In this document: positions 26,121 to 35,932 of the stretch, piece by piece
How the letters are laid out: each line of letters opens with the position of its first letter
How positions within the stretch are numbered: the first letter of the stretch is position 1
DNA from: Cytophagales bacterium
GTDB lineage: Bacteria > Pseudomonadota > Gammaproteobacteria > Burkholderiales > Burkholderiaceae_C
DNA: 64,000 bases
NCBI GenBank assembly: GCA_030054145.1
Contig: JASGCK010000005.1
Coordinates: 124,001 to 188,000 of the forward strand
Direction of reading: 5' to 3'
Program-made: the position numbers and the translations under genes
The notes under the pieces: model-generated
Told to the model about the DNA's origin: nothing
What the model saw: the letters and a program-made list of their open reading frames with translations, nothing else
Databases searched by the model: none

Positions 26121-27701
26121 CTAGCTCTGCAAAAAAAGCTGGTACGCGGGATTGTGGGTTTCCTCAACATACGGATAACCAAGATTTTTGAGGAATGTAT
26201 CAAACGCCTTGCCCTCTTTGCCGTTGGCCGAATGAGGCACTTGAACGCCCACCAAAATGCGTCCGTAATCCGCCCCTTGGTTACGGTAATGGAACAGGCT
26301 GATATTCCAGCTTGGCTGCATGGCGCTTAAAAATTTAAGCAACGCGCCTGGGCGCTCGGGGAAGGTAAATCTAAAAATTCGCTCGTCCACCGCAAGAGAA
26401 GATGCCCCGCCCACCATGTAGCGGATATGCTCCTTTGCCAGATCGTCATGCGTGAGGTCAATCGCTTTGAAACCCTCTTTGGATAAGGCTTTGGCAATTT
26501 TTTGGGATTCATCCGCTGCGCTTGTCGTCAGGCCCACAAATACGTGCGCAGCCGCAACGTCACTCATGCGGTAGTTAAATTCAGTCACGCTGCGCCCCTC
26601 GCCAATCAAGGTACAAAAACGTTTAAAGCTTCCGCGCTCTTCAGGAATCGTGACAACAAACAGCGCTTCTTTGTGCTCGCCCACGTCGGCGCGTTCGGCA
26701 ACAAAGCGCAGACGGTCAAAGTTCATGTTGGCACCGCACAAAATCGCCGCATAGGTCTCGGATTTTTTGGTTTCAGTTTTTTTGGTTTTTCGCGCCGCTG
26801 CATATTGCTTAATTGCTGCGACCGCCAGCGCTCCTGCGGGCTCAACAATGGAGCGCGTGTCCACGTAAATATCCTTTATCGCCGCACACACTGCGTCGGT
26901 ATCAACGGTCATGAACTCATCCACCAAGCCGCTGCTGGCAACGCGGAAGGTTTCCTCGCCTACCAACTTAACCGCCGTGCCGTCCGAGAACAATCCCACA
27001 TCGGCAAGATTGACGCGCTTGCCCACCGCAACCGACTGCATCATCGCGTCGGAGTCGTTCATTTGCACGCCAATCACGCGGATGCTGGGATCAATCGCTT
27101 TGATGCAGTTCGCCACGCCCGAGATCAATCCGCCCCCGCCAATCGCCACAAATACCGCATCCAGTTTTTTGGAAGGCGCACTTTGCATCTGGCGCAAGAT
27201 CTCTAAGCCAATCGTGCCTTGGCCCGCAATGACATCGGGGTCATCAAACGGATGAATAAACGTGAGGCCTTTCTTGGCCTCCAAAGCTTTAGCGTGCGCA
27301 AATGCATCCGAATAACTCTCGCCAAACAGCACCACCTCGCCGCCAAGCGCCCGCACCGCATCAACCTTCACGGACGGCGTGGTGGTTGGCATGACGATGA
27401 TGGCTTTTGTGCCCAGCGTTTTTGCGCCCAGCGCCACGCCTTGCGCGTGATTGCCCGCCGAAGCGCAAATCACGCCCTTCTTAAGCTGCGCAGGCGTCAG
27501 CTGCACCATCTTGTTGTACGCGCCGCGCAGCTTGAAGCTAAACACGGGCTGCTGGTCTTCGCGTTTGAGCAACACCGTATGCCCAATACGCGCGGAGAGA
27601 TTTTTGGCGTAATCAAGCGCGGTTTCCTTAGCTACGTCATAAACACGCGCGGTGAGGATTTTTTTTAGATAATCGTTGGGGCTTAAATTTGAATGCGTCA
27701 T
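26121..27701 (-). CDS. ilvA: Threonine ammonia-lyase, biosynthetic (IlvA)
   Basis: A 526-residue PLP enzyme that deaminates threonine to 2-oxobutanoate, the first step of isoleucine synthesis. The PLP lysine is in FSFKLRGAYNKM; the glycine-rich phosphate loop is FVAIGGGGLISG. The length and two C-terminal ACT-like domains (about residues 345-415 and 440-515) mark the isoleucine-feedback-regulated biosynthetic form, not the short catabolic one. It is convergent with gspC, with a 4-base gap. Confidence 0.97.
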   Translation of the reverse strand: MTHSNLSPNDYLKKILTARVYDVAKETALDYAKNLSARIGHTVLLKREDQQPVFSFKLRGAYNKMVQLTPAQLKKGVICASAGNHAQGVALGAKTLGTKAIIVMPTTTPSVKVDAVRALGGEVVLFGESYSDAFAHAKALEAKKGLTFIHPFDDPDVIAGQGTIGLEILRQMQSAPSKKLDAVFVAIGGGGLISGVANCIKAIDPSIRVIGVQMNDSDAMMQSVAVGKRVNLADVGLFSDGTAVKLVGEETFRVASSGLVDEFMTVDTDAVCAAIKDIYVDTRSIVEPAGALAVAAIKQYAAARKTKKTETKKSETYAAILCGANMNFDRLRFVAERADVGEHKEALFVVTIPEERGSFKRFCTLIGEGRSVTEFNYRMSDVAAAHVFVGLTTSAADESQKIAKALSKEGFKAIDLTHDDLAKEHIRYMVGGASSLAVDERIFRFTFPERPGALLKFLSAMQPSWNISLFHYRNQGADYGRILVGVQVPHSANGKEGKAFDTFLKNLGYPYVEETHNPAYQLFLQS

Positions 27702-27724
27702 AGGGTGATTCTAGAACGCGAAAA

Positions 27725-27760
27725 AATCTTCAATTAAGATTCTGTTTTGCGGAATATAAT
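27725..27760 (+). promoter_or_regulatory. higBA promoter and candidate HigA operator
   Basis: A perfect -10 hexamer TATAAT lies at 27755-27760. Upstream, AATCTT-CAATT-AAGATT (27725-27741) is a perfect inverted repeat covering the -35 region, fitting an autoregulatory operator for the HigA antitoxin. The higB ATG at 27766 is only 5 bases after the -10, so a transcript from this promoter would be leaderless or nearly so. Confidence 0.5.
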
Positions 27761-27765
27761 GGCGC

Positions 27766-28044
27766 ATGATTCATAATTTTGCATCCCACGAGACGGAAAT
27801 GCTGTTTCAAAGCGAGCGTGTGCGGCGCTTTGTCAATATTGAACGAATCGCACGGCGCAAACTATTGCAACTACACGCGGCGGTTGAGTTGGATAACTTG
27901 CGAATCCCACCAGGAAATCACTTAGAGGCACTAAAAGGAAATAGACACGGGCAGTACAGCATTCGCATTAATGACCAATGGCGAGTGTGTTTTGTTTGGC
28001 GTATCGATGGTGCGCACGAAGTTGAAATTGTTGACTATCACTAA
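27766..28044 (+). CDS. higB: HigB-family RNase toxin (type II toxin-antitoxin)
   Basis: A 92-residue RelE-fold toxin of the HigB group. Family markers are the N-terminal I..F, LEALKGNRHGQYSIRINDQWRVCFVW in the core and the C-terminal EIVDYH, whose histidine is conserved. Such toxins cleave mRNA on the ribosome. The start at 27766 matches family length; an internal ATG at 27799 would remove the first strand. The toxin precedes the antitoxin by 8 bases, the usual higBA order. Confidence 0.9.
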   Translation: MIHNFASHETEMLFQSERVRRFVNIERIARRKLLQLHAAVELDNLRIPPGNHLEALKGNRHGQYSIRINDQWRVCFVWRIDGAHEVEIVDYH

Positions 28045-28052
28045 AGGAGCAA

Positions 28053-28388
28053 ATGATGCACAAACCATTACTAGATGAAATTCACCCAGGCGAAATTTTG
28101 CTGGAAGACTTCATGCGTCCTATGAACATTACGGCGCGTCAAATTTCCTCGGACATGGACGTACCCCCTAGCCGTATCAGCGACATCGTGAATGGTGCGC
28201 GTCCCATCACTGCTGACACGGCGCTGCGTCTGGGCTTGTTTTTTGGCATGGACGCACGCTATTGGCTGAACTTGCAATCGGAGTACGACGTGCGCGTTGC
28301 TAAACGTGATTTACTAGAAGGCATGAAAGCTCGCGTTCGTATTTATCAGCACGCCACCAACGATCCGAATGCCAAATTAGCCGCTTAA
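28053..28388 (+). CDS. higA: HigA-family antitoxin / XRE regulator
   Basis: A 111-residue antitoxin. It contains HPGEILLEDFMRPMNIT at the N-terminus, the HTH (ISSDMDVPPSRISDIVNGARPIT) in the middle and FFGMDARYWLNLQSEYDV after it, all signatures of HigA/VapI proteins. It neutralises HigB and represses the operon. Two adjacent ATGs (28053 and 28056) follow a GGAG site. Confidence 0.92.
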   Translation: MMHKPLLDEIHPGEILLEDFMRPMNITARQISSDMDVPPSRISDIVNGARPITADTALRLGLFFGMDARYWLNLQSEYDVRVAKRDLLEGMKARVRIYQHATNDPNAKLAA

Positions 28389-28406
28389 AAATCAAAAGGA
28401 ACCAAG

Positions 28407-28856
28407 ATGCAATGCACAGTCAGCTGGACGGGCGCAAGTGGCGCGAACTCCAAAATGGGATTTCTGGCCGAAACGGGCAGCGGTCACACCGTGATGATGG
28501 ACGGCGCACCAGACGCAGCCAAGCCAGAAAATGGCGGCATGAACCTCGCGCCGCGTCCGATGGAGCTTTTGCTGGCGGGTACAGGTGGCTGCACGGCGTA
28601 TGACGTAGTGCTGATCCTCAAGCGCGGGCGGCACGATGTGCGCGGTTGCTCGGTGAAGTTATCCAGCGAACGCGCCGAAGTGGACCCCAAAGTCTTTACC
28701 AAAATCCATATGCAATTTAGCGTCACGGGCAATGGGATTCCAGCCTCTGCTATTGAACGCGCCATTGCGATGAGTCACGATAAATATTGCTCCGCATCCA
28801 TCATGCTGGGCAAAATGGCGGAGATCACGACGGGATTTGATTACACGGAAGTGTAA
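28407..28856 (+). CDS. OsmC/YhfA-family protein
   Basis: A 149-residue OsmC-like protein with the two reactive cysteines of the family, in GTGGCTAYDVVLILKR and HDKYCSASIMLGK. Characterised relatives are thiol peroxidases reducing organic hydroperoxides, but the YhfA branch has no settled substrate. It follows higA by 18 bases with an AAGGA site, so it may share its transcript. Confidence 0.85.
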   Translation: MQCTVSWTGASGANSKMGFLAETGSGHTVMMDGAPDAAKPENGGMNLAPRPMELLLAGTGGCTAYDVVLILKRGRHDVRGCSVKLSSERAEVDPKVFTKIHMQFSVTGNGIPASAIERAIAMSHDKYCSASIMLGKMAEITTGFDYTEV

Positions 28857-28863
28857 AAAGGGA

Positions 28864-28887
28864 CTTCGACTAGTTCCGCCCGAACGG
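28864..28887. repeat. Half of a REP-like palindrome
   Basis: CTTCGAC then TAGTTCCGCCCGAACGG resembles the right half of the palindromes in gspE and in the lytic transglycosylase gene (CTTCGAC, then AAGCTCAGCCCGAACGG). The opposite arm is missing. It lies between the convergent OsmC and rhodanese genes. Confidence 0.6.
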
Positions 28888-28894
28888 CTAAGCG

Positions 28895-29302
28895 CTACAT
28901 CTGCCCCCAAGGCAGTCCATCAAAGCGCCAACCGTTAACGGTGCTGCGGTGTTCGCGCTCATCTAGGTCGCCTTCAAAACCGTGCAGTACGTTGATCACC
29001 CTTGTGAAGCCCTTATCCAGTAAGGCTTTGCCCGCATCAACGGAGCGCGCACCGCTGCGGCAAATCAGCAGCACGGGCTGATCTAAGCTGCTCACTTCGC
29101 TGCGGACTGCTGCTGCAAAAGCATCAGCGTTGGCTTCAAAATCGGGGTATTCGTACCACGGAATATTGATGGCACGAGGCGGACTGCCCACGTACATGGA
29201 TTCAATTTCCATGCGCACATCGATGAGCACCGCGTCGGGCGTGGCTTGCAGAAAATCCCATGTGGCTTTGGGTGTGAGATGTTGGATGTGCGAAGAAGTC
29301 AT
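28895..29302 (-). CDS. Rhodanese-like sulfurtransferase domain protein
   Basis: A 135-residue single rhodanese domain. The active-site loop is LICRSGARSVDAG with the catalytic cysteine; DVRMEIES and NIPWYEYPDF match the family. It probably handles persulfide sulfur or phosphate; the substrate is unknown. It is divergent from the methionine synthase gene (23 bases apart). A copy of the dispersed CCTTACTGGATAAGG repeat falls within it (29006-29031). Confidence 0.85.
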   Translation of the reverse strand: MTSSHIQHLTPKATWDFLQATPDAVLIDVRMEIESMYVGSPPRAINIPWYEYPDFEANADAFAAAVRSEVSSLDQPVLLICRSGARSVDAGKALLDKGFTRVINVLHGFEGDLDEREHRSTVNGWRFDGLPWGQM

Positions 29303-29325
29303 TCCCTCTATTCTAAAATCAGCCT

Positions 29326-30360
29326 ATGACTGCACAAAATAGCCACGCAAAATACACTCGCGGACAAGCATTACCCGAGATTCTTAAAACCAGAATCATG
29401 CTTTTGGATGGCGCAATGGGCACGATGGTGCAACGCTTCAAATTGAGCGAGGCGCAATTTCGCGGGGAGCGGTTTAAGGACTTTCATAAAGACATCAAGG
29501 GCAATAACGAGCTACTCAGTTTGACAAGGCCCGATATCGTTCGGGATATCCATGAAGGCTACCTGGCCGCAGGTGCAGACATCGTAGAGACCAACACGTT
29601 TTGCGCAACAACGGTCGCGCAGGCTGACTACGATATGCAGCATCTTGCCAAAGAGATGAATCTCGAATCCGCCAAATTAGCCAGAGCCGCTTGCGATCAG
29701 TTTTCCACGCCCGACAAGCCCCGCTTCGTCGCAGGCGCACTAGGCCCCACGCCCAAAACCGCCAGCATCAGCCCCGATGTGAACGACCCAGGCGCTCGCA
29801 ATGTCAGCTTTGAGGAGTTAAGGAGCGCTTACTACGAGCAAGTAGCAGCGCTGGTAGAAGGCGGCGCAGACTTGCTCTTGGTCGAAACCATTTTTGATAC
29901 TTTGAACGCCAAAGCCGCGCTCTTTGCCATTGATGAATACTTTGAAGCAAGCGGTGAGCGCTTGCCGATCATCATCAGCGGCACGGTAACCGACGCATCG
30001 GGGCGAATTTTGAGTGGTCAAACAGTGACGGCATTTTGGCATTCCATCCGCCATGCCCAGCCGCTGGCCGTGGGATTGAACTGCGCACTGGGTGCGGCAC
30101 TGATGCGTCCGTACATCCAAGAGTTGGCGAAAGTCGCAAGCGACACCTTTATCAGCTGCTACCCCAACGCAGGGCTGCCCAATCCAATGAGCGAGACGGG
30201 ATTTGATGAAACGCCCGAGGTCACGAGCCGCTTGCTACACGAATTTGGGGCGGAAGGCCTCGTCAACATTGTGGGCGGTTGCTGCGGCACAACGCCTGAT
30301 CACATTGGCGCGATTGGACATAGCGTATTCAAACTGCCGCCTCGCGTGCTTAACAATTAA
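29326..30360 (+). CDS. metH: Homocysteine S-methyltransferase half of cobalamin-dependent methionine synthase
   Basis: 344 residues matching only the first module of MetH (E. coli MetH is about 1227). It contains the substrate barrel with [13 protein letters not shown] at the N-terminus, [11 protein letters not shown], and the zinc ligands in GLNCALGA and [12 protein letters not shown]. In many Burkholderiales metH is split, with folate, B12 and reactivation modules in a second gene; that gene is not in this window. The ORF ends cleanly with a stop and unrelated genes follow. Confidence 0.88.
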   Translation: MTAQNSHAKYTRGQALPEILKTRIMLLDGAMGTMVQRFKLSEAQFRGERFKDFHKDIKGNNELLSLTRPDIVRDIHEGYLAAGADIVETNTFCATTVAQADYDMQHLAKEMNLESAKLARAACDQFSTPDKPRFVAGALGPTPKTASISPDVNDPGARNVSFEELRSAYYEQVAALVEGGADLLLVETIFDTLNAKAALFAIDEYFEASGERLPIIISGTVTDASGRILSGQTVTAFWHSIRHAQPLAVGLNCALGAALMRPYIQELAKVASDTFISCYPNAGLPNPMSETGFDETPEVTSRLLHEFGAEGLVNIVGGCCGTTPDHIGAIGHSVFKLPPRVLNN

Positions 30361-30398
30361 GCAAATCTTGCGCTAAGGGCTTGATTTTTTAGGGGATT

Positions 30399-30416
30399 AG
30401 CCCCACACTAGGGGCT
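30399..30416 (+). other. Small stem-loop between metH and the RNase gene
   Basis: AGCCCC (30399-30404) and GGGGCT (30411-30416) can pair across a 6-base loop, 19 bases before the RNase start. No U-tract follows, so it is not a clear terminator. Confidence 0.3.
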
Positions 30417-30435
30417 TGGCTGGAGGTCAACCCCT

Positions 30436-30807
30436 ATGTTCCCCAAAATAATAAGAATTTTTTTCGTAGCACTCGTATTAATAACAGGATGCTTGGGTGC
30501 ATTTGCATTTTCTAATGCTAACGAGATCGCGCTGCCAGCATTGCCGCAGCCAGCACAACGCACTTACGCTTTAATCCAACGAGGCGGTCCGTTTCCATAC
30601 GAAAAAGATGGCGCAACATTTGGCAACTACGAGCGCCAATTGCCACAACAAAAGCGTGGCTACTACCGCGAGTTCACAGTTAAAACGTCTGCCAGCCGAA
30701 ATCGCGGCGCCATTCGAATTGTCTGTGGGGGGTTAAAAAACAAGCCGTTTGATGCTTGCTATTACACCGACAACCATTACGCCACTTTCAAAAAAATCGC
30801 ACCTTAA
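30436..30807 (+). CDS. Exported guanyl-specific ribonuclease (barnase/N1-T1 family)
   Basis: A 123-residue protein with an N-terminal hydrophobic leader (residues 5-28) that includes a lipobox-like LITGC, so it may be a lipoprotein or a cleaved Sec substrate. The mature part carries the family landmarks: LIQRGGPFPYEKDGATFGNYE, RGYYREFTVKT, RGAIRIVCGG and ACYYTDNHYATF, supplying the catalytic Glu, Arg and His. It is a secreted RNase. The barstar-like gene 23 bases downstream supplies the inhibitor. Confidence 0.88.
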   Translation: MFPKIIRIFFVALVLITGCLGAFAFSNANEIALPALPQPAQRTYALIQRGGPFPYEKDGATFGNYERQLPQQKRGYYREFTVKTSASRNRGAIRIVCGGLKNKPFDACYYTDNHYATFKKIAP

Positions 30808-30830
30808 TAAGCCTGAATAAGTATAAAAAC

Positions 30831-31424
30831 ATGAATCATCCTACGACGACACCCCAAGAACCGCCTAAAGAGCTGCCGCTCAAACGCGTCAAAGCCAATA
30901 TCGTGCAATCTATCCGTGCGCATAGTCTGGAGGAGTTACAGCTGGCATCCACGCAACTTGGTCATCACTTTTTGTATGCCAATTTGGGCGCGGCGCAATC
31001 CAAGCAAGATGTGCTCGATACGATTGCTGCCGAGTTCACGTTTCCCGCTCATTTTGGCAAAAATTTAGATGCGCTCTACGATTGTTTGACCGACCCGATT
31101 TACAAATCTGGCCCGCAAACTGGCTTCATCGTTGTACTTGAGCACATCCCCGTTACGTCTAAGTTTGACAAAGAAACGCGCGAGCAATTGCTGGATATCT
31201 TCCGCGATGCGGCTGATTATTGGCATGATCGAAAAATCCCATTCCGCTGTTTTTACTCATTCGCCGTTGCCCGTACCGCAGGCGACATCACGGTGGGCAA
31301 AGACGGTCAAGAGTTAGAAGGCTTTGATGAGCCCATGCCAACCGACAAGCTGGTTGATGTCTCGCCGCTGGCACTGCGGATGAGTAGCCCCTTCAACGCA
31401 GGTTACTGGCTGGCCGCAAGCTAG
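30831..31424 (+). CDS. Barstar-family ribonuclease inhibitor
   Basis: 197 residues from ATG 30831 (a longer in-frame start overlaps the RNase gene and is less likely). The barstar core FPAHFGKNLDALYDCLTD, with the Asp-rich inhibitory helix, is at about residues 68-85. Extra N-terminal (about 45 residues) and C-terminal (about 60 residues) segments exceed classical barstar (90 residues). It protects the cytoplasm from the neighbouring RNase; the extensions are of unknown role. Confidence 0.85.
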   Translation: MNHPTTTPQEPPKELPLKRVKANIVQSIRAHSLEELQLASTQLGHHFLYANLGAAQSKQDVLDTIAAEFTFPAHFGKNLDALYDCLTDPIYKSGPQTGFIVVLEHIPVTSKFDKETREQLLDIFRDAADYWHDRKIPFRCFYSFAVARTAGDITVGKDGQELEGFDEPMPTDKLVDVSPLALRMSSPFNAGYWLAAS

Positions 31425-31467
31425 GGGGCCCTCTCAAGGTCATGCCCGCGAAGGCGGAGTAGCCACA

Positions 31468-32250
31468 TCAAACAGTGGTTTGTGCAAGGTGTATGTACTC
31501 GCTAACAGGCACTTCTTCCGCTCGACGCTGCACATCAAACGCCCCCGCAAAGTTTTTTCCCTCTAGCCACCGCCCCAGCGTGTGGCGCAGCAGTTTGCGT
31601 CGCTGGCTAAAGGCAACTCGCACAATCTCACTCAGTCGCTCCACCTCTAACACGGCAGGCACTGTGCGCGGAGTCATGCGCACGATGGCACTCATCACAC
31701 GCGGCGGCGGATCAAAGCAGGCGGGTGGCACATTGAACAGCGACTGCATCTCGTAGCGCCACTGCAACATCACGCTTAACCGCCCATAATCCGACGTACT
31801 TGGCGCAGCAACCATGCGATCAATCACTTCTTTTTGTAGCATGAAATGCTGATCTTGCACCAGATGCGCCACAGCCAACAAATGAAACAAAATGGGGCTG
31901 GAAATGTTATAGGGCAGATTGCCCACAACCCTTATCTGCTTTGGCTTTGCGCCTAGAGCAAGCGCCGCAAAATCAACTTTGAGCACATCCGATTCAATCA
32001 CCGTGATTTTTTGATTTTGTCTAAGCCTTAGCGCCAAATCGCGATCAAGCTCCACAACTGTTAAATGCTCTAAATGTGCCAGCAAAGGTAGCGTCATCGC
32101 ACCGAGTCCAGGACCAATTTCAACCATGAAGTCCTGTGGGTTTGGCGCTATCGCATCGACGATATCGCCCAAAATAACGGCATCAGATAAAAAATGTTGA
32201 CCAAATCGCTTGCGTGGAATGTGTCCTTTATTACGCAAGTGATGGCTCAT
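31468..32250 (-). CDS. rsmA: 16S rRNA dimethyladenosine transferase RsmA (KsgA)
   Basis: A 260-residue SAM-dependent enzyme that dimethylates A1518 and A1519 of 16S rRNA. Motif I is [11 protein letters not shown] and the catalytic motif is [11 protein letters not shown]. The start overlaps the surA stop by 4 bases. In many relatives pdxA lies between surA and rsmA; here it does not. Confidence 0.97.
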   Translation of the reverse strand: MSHHLRNKGHIPRKRFGQHFLSDAVILGDIVDAIAPNPQDFMVEIGPGLGAMTLPLLAHLEHLTVVELDRDLALRLRQNQKITVIESDVLKVDFAALALGAKPKQIRVVGNLPYNISSPILFHLLAVAHLVQDQHFMLQKEVIDRMVAAPSTSDYGRLSVMLQWRYEMQSLFNVPPACFDPPPRVMSAIVRMTPRTVPAVLEVERLSEIVRVAFSQRRKLLRHTLGRWLEGKNFAGAFDVQRRAEEVPVSEYIHLAQTTV

Positions 32251-33542
32251 AAAGCGGCGTTTTTATACTCAACAAAAGCACGCGCTCTTGCTTCGCTCAG
32301 CCACAGGACATAAGCCTCTGCTGCTTTCTTCTCGCGCAGTTGATTTTGCACACGCGCACGTTGCTCACGCACACTCATCGCGACTTCGCGGCGATTGGTC
32401 ACCTCAACCAAGTGCACACCAAAGCGAGACGTAAAAGGCTCCGATAACTTGCCAACTGGCAACGCATTCATGACGCGTTCAAACTCGGGCACAAATAATC
32501 CAGCAGCCACCCAGCCTAAGTCGCCGCCTTGGACTGCCGAGCTGTCAGTTGAATACTCTCTAGCAAGCGCGGCAAATGTGGTTCGCCCTTGTTCGATTTG
32601 CGCTTTATAAGTCGCCAACCGCACCTTCGCCTGCGCCTCAGTCTGATTGCCAGTAATCGGCAACAAAATGTGCCGCACCTGCGTCTCTGTCGTCATCACG
32701 CCAGCATTTGCCGAGCGCTCCAGCAATTTCAAAATATGAAACCCCGCATCGCTACGAATGGGGTCGCTAACAGCGCCGACTTTCAAATCGCGCACACTGT
32801 CCACAAACAACTGCGGATAGCGATCTGCCGAGCGCAACCCCATCACGCCGCCCCTCGTTTTATCCATAGCATCCGATAGCTGCATCGCCAGCCGCGAAAA
32901 GTCTGCGCCCGCACGTACTTGTGCCACCACTTGCTGCGCCTTTTGTTTCGCCTCGGCAACCGCCACTGCACTTGGGCTGTCTGGCAAAGCAATCAAAATT
33001 TGTGCCATGTTGATATCGGGCGCGGCAGAGCTTAGCAAACTTCGCTCTTTCATCACTTGGTCGATTTCAGACTCTGTCACGCGCACCCGCGCATCGACTT
33101 CGCGCTCACGCACTTGTTGGCGCATGAGTTCATCACGGATCTCTTCGCGGTATTGATTCCAGTTACCGCCCTCGCCCTCATATTTAGATTGCAGCGCACG
33201 TAGGCTCGCGATGTTGTTTTGCCGCGCTATGCCCAAAAGCGCCTCATTCAATTCGGTATCGGTAATGCGAAAACCCGCATCTTTGCCCAGCTGCAAAATG
33301 ACGCGCTCTTCAATGAGCCCGTCCAAAACTCGCTGATAAACCTCAGCCGCAGGCGGGACACTCACGCGCTCAGCCGCCCACTGCGCCATTAGCCTAGACT
33401 GACGCTGCTGCACTTCACTGCGCATAATGGGCTCGGAGTTCACTAGCGCCACGATCGCGTCCACCTCGCGCGTTTGCGCACTGACGCTTTGCCAACCAAG
33501 CAAAGCGACGGAGATCATAAAAAATAGTTTGAAATTAGTCAT
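32247..33542 (-). CDS. surA: Periplasmic chaperone / peptidyl-prolyl isomerase SurA
   Basis: A 431-residue protein with a signal peptide ([15 protein letters not shown]), an N-terminal chaperone domain ([18 protein letters not shown]) and two parvulin domains (about residues 170-275 and 285-385; the second includes [19 protein letters not shown]). It escorts outer-membrane proteins, including LptD, whose gene is immediately upstream and overlaps by 8 bases. Confidence 0.96.
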   Translation of the reverse strand: MTNFKLFFMISVALLGWQSVSAQTREVDAIVALVNSEPIMRSEVQQRQSRLMAQWAAERVSVPPAAEVYQRVLDGLIEERVILQLGKDAGFRITDTELNEALLGIARQNNIASLRALQSKYEGEGGNWNQYREEIRDELMRQQVREREVDARVRVTESEIDQVMKERSLLSSAAPDINMAQILIALPDSPSAVAVAEAKQKAQQVVAQVRAGADFSRLAMQLSDAMDKTRGGVMGLRSADRYPQLFVDSVRDLKVGAVSDPIRSDAGFHILKLLERSANAGVMTTETQVRHILLPITGNQTEAQAKVRLATYKAQIEQGRTTFAALAREYSTDSSAVQGGDLGWVAAGLFVPEFERVMNALPVGKLSEPFTSRFGVHLVEVTNRREVAMSVREQRARVQNQLREKKAAEAYVLWLSEARARAFVEYKNAAL

Positions 33543-35922
33543 ATTGGCTGAATCGGCTTGGCGAACTTCTTTGTTCGCGCAAATTTTGATAACGGGGGAT
33601 ATTACTGCGCAAACTCGCTAGCGGACTAATGCCCGCACGGGCAAAGCCTGTAAATTCGATTTGAAACATGATACGTTGATTGGTGGTGTTCACATCTAAC
33701 TGTGTTTTTTCTAAAACGATACGCCCAACCCAGCAGTCGGCATCGTATTCAAAACCCACAATGGCATTGACGAGTCGCTTGTCAAAAAGGCTGTAGTTTA
33801 AGCGCCCAACCGTGTACCAACGGTTTGCACCCAGACCGCGCCCCGTGCTTGCCGTCCCTTGGTTCTCATCTAACCGCCCGACCAGGTCACCCAAAGGCCA
33901 TTGCCAATTGACATCCACTTGCTCGCTCACGCCTTGCTGCATACGATAAGCAGCAGCCAGTGAGCGATAGTTGCTGGGGCTATACCGCGAGGTCAGGGTG
34001 GTGCGCTCAGCTGCGCCCGACTCCGCGCCAAACTGCACCGTGCTATCCAGCGTCCACGTCGGTTGAATGTTGATGCTCGTGTTAACCAGCCAATCACTCA
34101 GTCGCCCCATCTGCGTTGTTGAGCCAGGTAATGTGACCAGTTGATCGGCAAAACTAAATCGCTGCGCAACCCCCATGCTCAGTGCCTGTGCGCCCGTTGC
34201 GGGATCGATAAACTTTGATGTCACGCCTAGGGTGAGCCGATTCATGTCGGCGATACGATCATTCCCCAGATAGGGGTTTTCGCTGTAGATAGTGGTCAAC
34301 GTAAAGTCTTTTTCGCCACTGTCGTAGACGGGCAAGCGTGATTGATCGTGATACGGTGTGCGCACATAAAAAATACGCGGCTCTAGCGTTTGTACATAGG
34401 CACGATCAAACAAATGAATATCTCGATCAAAAAATAAACCACCATCCAGACTAAGGGTTGGAATGGTTCGCTGCAACGCTGCATCATTCGCGCCCACAAG
34501 TGGCGAGTCCAATTTATACGATGCCATATTGAGCAGCAACTTGGGCGTGATAAACCCGCTAGGAAAAAGCCACGGCCTTGATAGCTGCGCATTGCCAAAG
34601 ATGCGCCGGCCATCGGGCTGCGCGGTCAATGCGGTATTGGACTTAAACGCAGTCGTGTCACCATCTAGCTGCAAACGCAAACCGTTCGCCCAATTAAAGC
34701 CGCGCCTCGTTGAGAGCTGCGTGCGATCAAATGGCGGTGTGATGACATTGGTGACATCTTGCAAAGTTTGCCAGCGCTGCACACGAAACTGCGTTGTCCA
34801 GCCACCCACAAGCGCTGCTGTATTGAATTCGTTATCCAACAAACGCTGCGTCAGCGAAATATTGTTATTGGTGAAATCACGCCAATAGCTGTCATCACTG
34901 ACGCGGTTTAAGCGAAGCGTCATCAGCGCGTCCCCCACATCCGATAGCGATGACTTCACCACACTGCGCTGATCGACAGAGAAGCCCCAGCGCGTGCTGC
35001 CGTAGAGCTTATCGTTTGGCAAGTAATCGGCGCGAAATGTGCCTGTATGGTTGTTCTCCAAATAGCGGAACTCACCGCCCAAATCCAAGCCTCGATTCGT
35101 AATCAAGGTTGGATAAAAAGTTGCATCGCGGTTGGGCGCAATGTTCCAATACACGGGCTGCGTAACAATCAATCCACTGATGCTGTCGCTGATGATGCTA
35201 GGCGCAAGCACACCTGATTTTCTAGCGCCGCTCATCGGAAAACTGATGCCAGGAAGCGCCAAAATAGGCACATCTTTAAACCGCAAAGTTGCTCCCGATG
35301 CGGTTGCCACATCTTGCTCTAAATCAAAGTCAAGTTGATCCGCAGTAAAAATCCAATCAGGCCTCCAAGGCTTACCGTCCGAGGGCTCTGGGCGTTTGCA
35401 TGTGCTGTAGCTGGCAAATTTCGCAATCGCTGAGCGCTCGCTAACAAACTCCATGCGCTTGGCATCGCCTTGCCCGCCTGACTTATAAAACTCGTAATGC
35501 GGTTGACTAAAAAATCCTGAAAAATCCGTCACGCCCAACTCAAGGTCTTTGCCCGTAAACCGATTGCCGCCTTGGTTGATGAGTACGTCGCCCGAAATTT
35601 TGACGACATCCGTCACTTGGTTGTAGTCCATGTGATGGGCTTTAATCACCGTCTCGCTTTTGCGTAGCTCGGCGCGGCCCTCAAGCGTCACGCCCAACTC
35701 GGTGCGACTAGTTATGCTGTCGCCCGAAACAAAAACTGGCATTTGCTTGCGTACACTCTCATCGAAGTGCTCACTCAAACTTGAACTCGATTTCAATTGC
35801 ACGGACTCTTGCCCCAAAGCAAGTCCTGCTTGAGCGGTCAAAATAACGCCAAGGGTCGCAGCAGTGAGCGGCAGCCAACCATAGCGAGAACAATAGCGGT
35901 AATCAACCCATAAAAACATCAT
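33535..35922 (-). CDS. lptD: LPS-assembly outer-membrane protein LptD
   Basis: A 795-residue protein with a signal peptide, an OstA/LptA-like N-terminal beta-jellyroll (TLEGRAELRKSETVIKAHH) and a large C-terminal barrel containing the conserved FPMSGARKSG and QPVYWNIAPN segments. It inserts LPS into the outer leaflet with LptE. It is first in the lptD-surA-rsmA operon and divergent from the kinase gene with a 10-base gap. Confidence 0.97.
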   Translation of the reverse strand: MMFLWVDYRYCSRYGWLPLTAATLGVILTAQAGLALGQESVQLKSSSSLSEHFDESVRKQMPVFVSGDSITSRTELGVTLEGRAELRKSETVIKAHHMDYNQVTDVVKISGDVLINQGGNRFTGKDLELGVTDFSGFFSQPHYEFYKSGGQGDAKRMEFVSERSAIAKFASYSTCKRPEPSDGKPWRPDWIFTADQLDFDLEQDVATASGATLRFKDVPILALPGISFPMSGARKSGVLAPSIISDSISGLIVTQPVYWNIAPNRDATFYPTLITNRGLDLGGEFRYLENNHTGTFRADYLPNDKLYGSTRWGFSVDQRSVVKSSLSDVGDALMTLRLNRVSDDSYWRDFTNNNISLTQRLLDNEFNTAALVGGWTTQFRVQRWQTLQDVTNVITPPFDRTQLSTRRGFNWANGLRLQLDGDTTAFKSNTALTAQPDGRRIFGNAQLSRPWLFPSGFITPKLLLNMASYKLDSPLVGANDAALQRTIPTLSLDGGLFFDRDIHLFDRAYVQTLEPRIFYVRTPYHDQSRLPVYDSGEKDFTLTTIYSENPYLGNDRIADMNRLTLGVTSKFIDPATGAQALSMGVAQRFSFADQLVTLPGSTTQMGRLSDWLVNTSINIQPTWTLDSTVQFGAESGAAERTTLTSRYSPSNYRSLAAAYRMQQGVSEQVDVNWQWPLGDLVGRLDENQGTASTGRGLGANRWYTVGRLNYSLFDKRLVNAIVGFEYDADCWVGRIVLEKTQLDVNTTNQRIMFQIEFTGFARAGISPLASLRSNIPRYQNLREQRSSPSRFSQYD

Positions 35923-35932
35923 CTAATTATCC

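Noticed and set aside
26502..27206. 234-codon plus-strand frame opposite ilvA
   Set aside because: Antisense shadow of ilvA; composition (many His, Arg, Asn) and lack of a ribosome site argue against coding.
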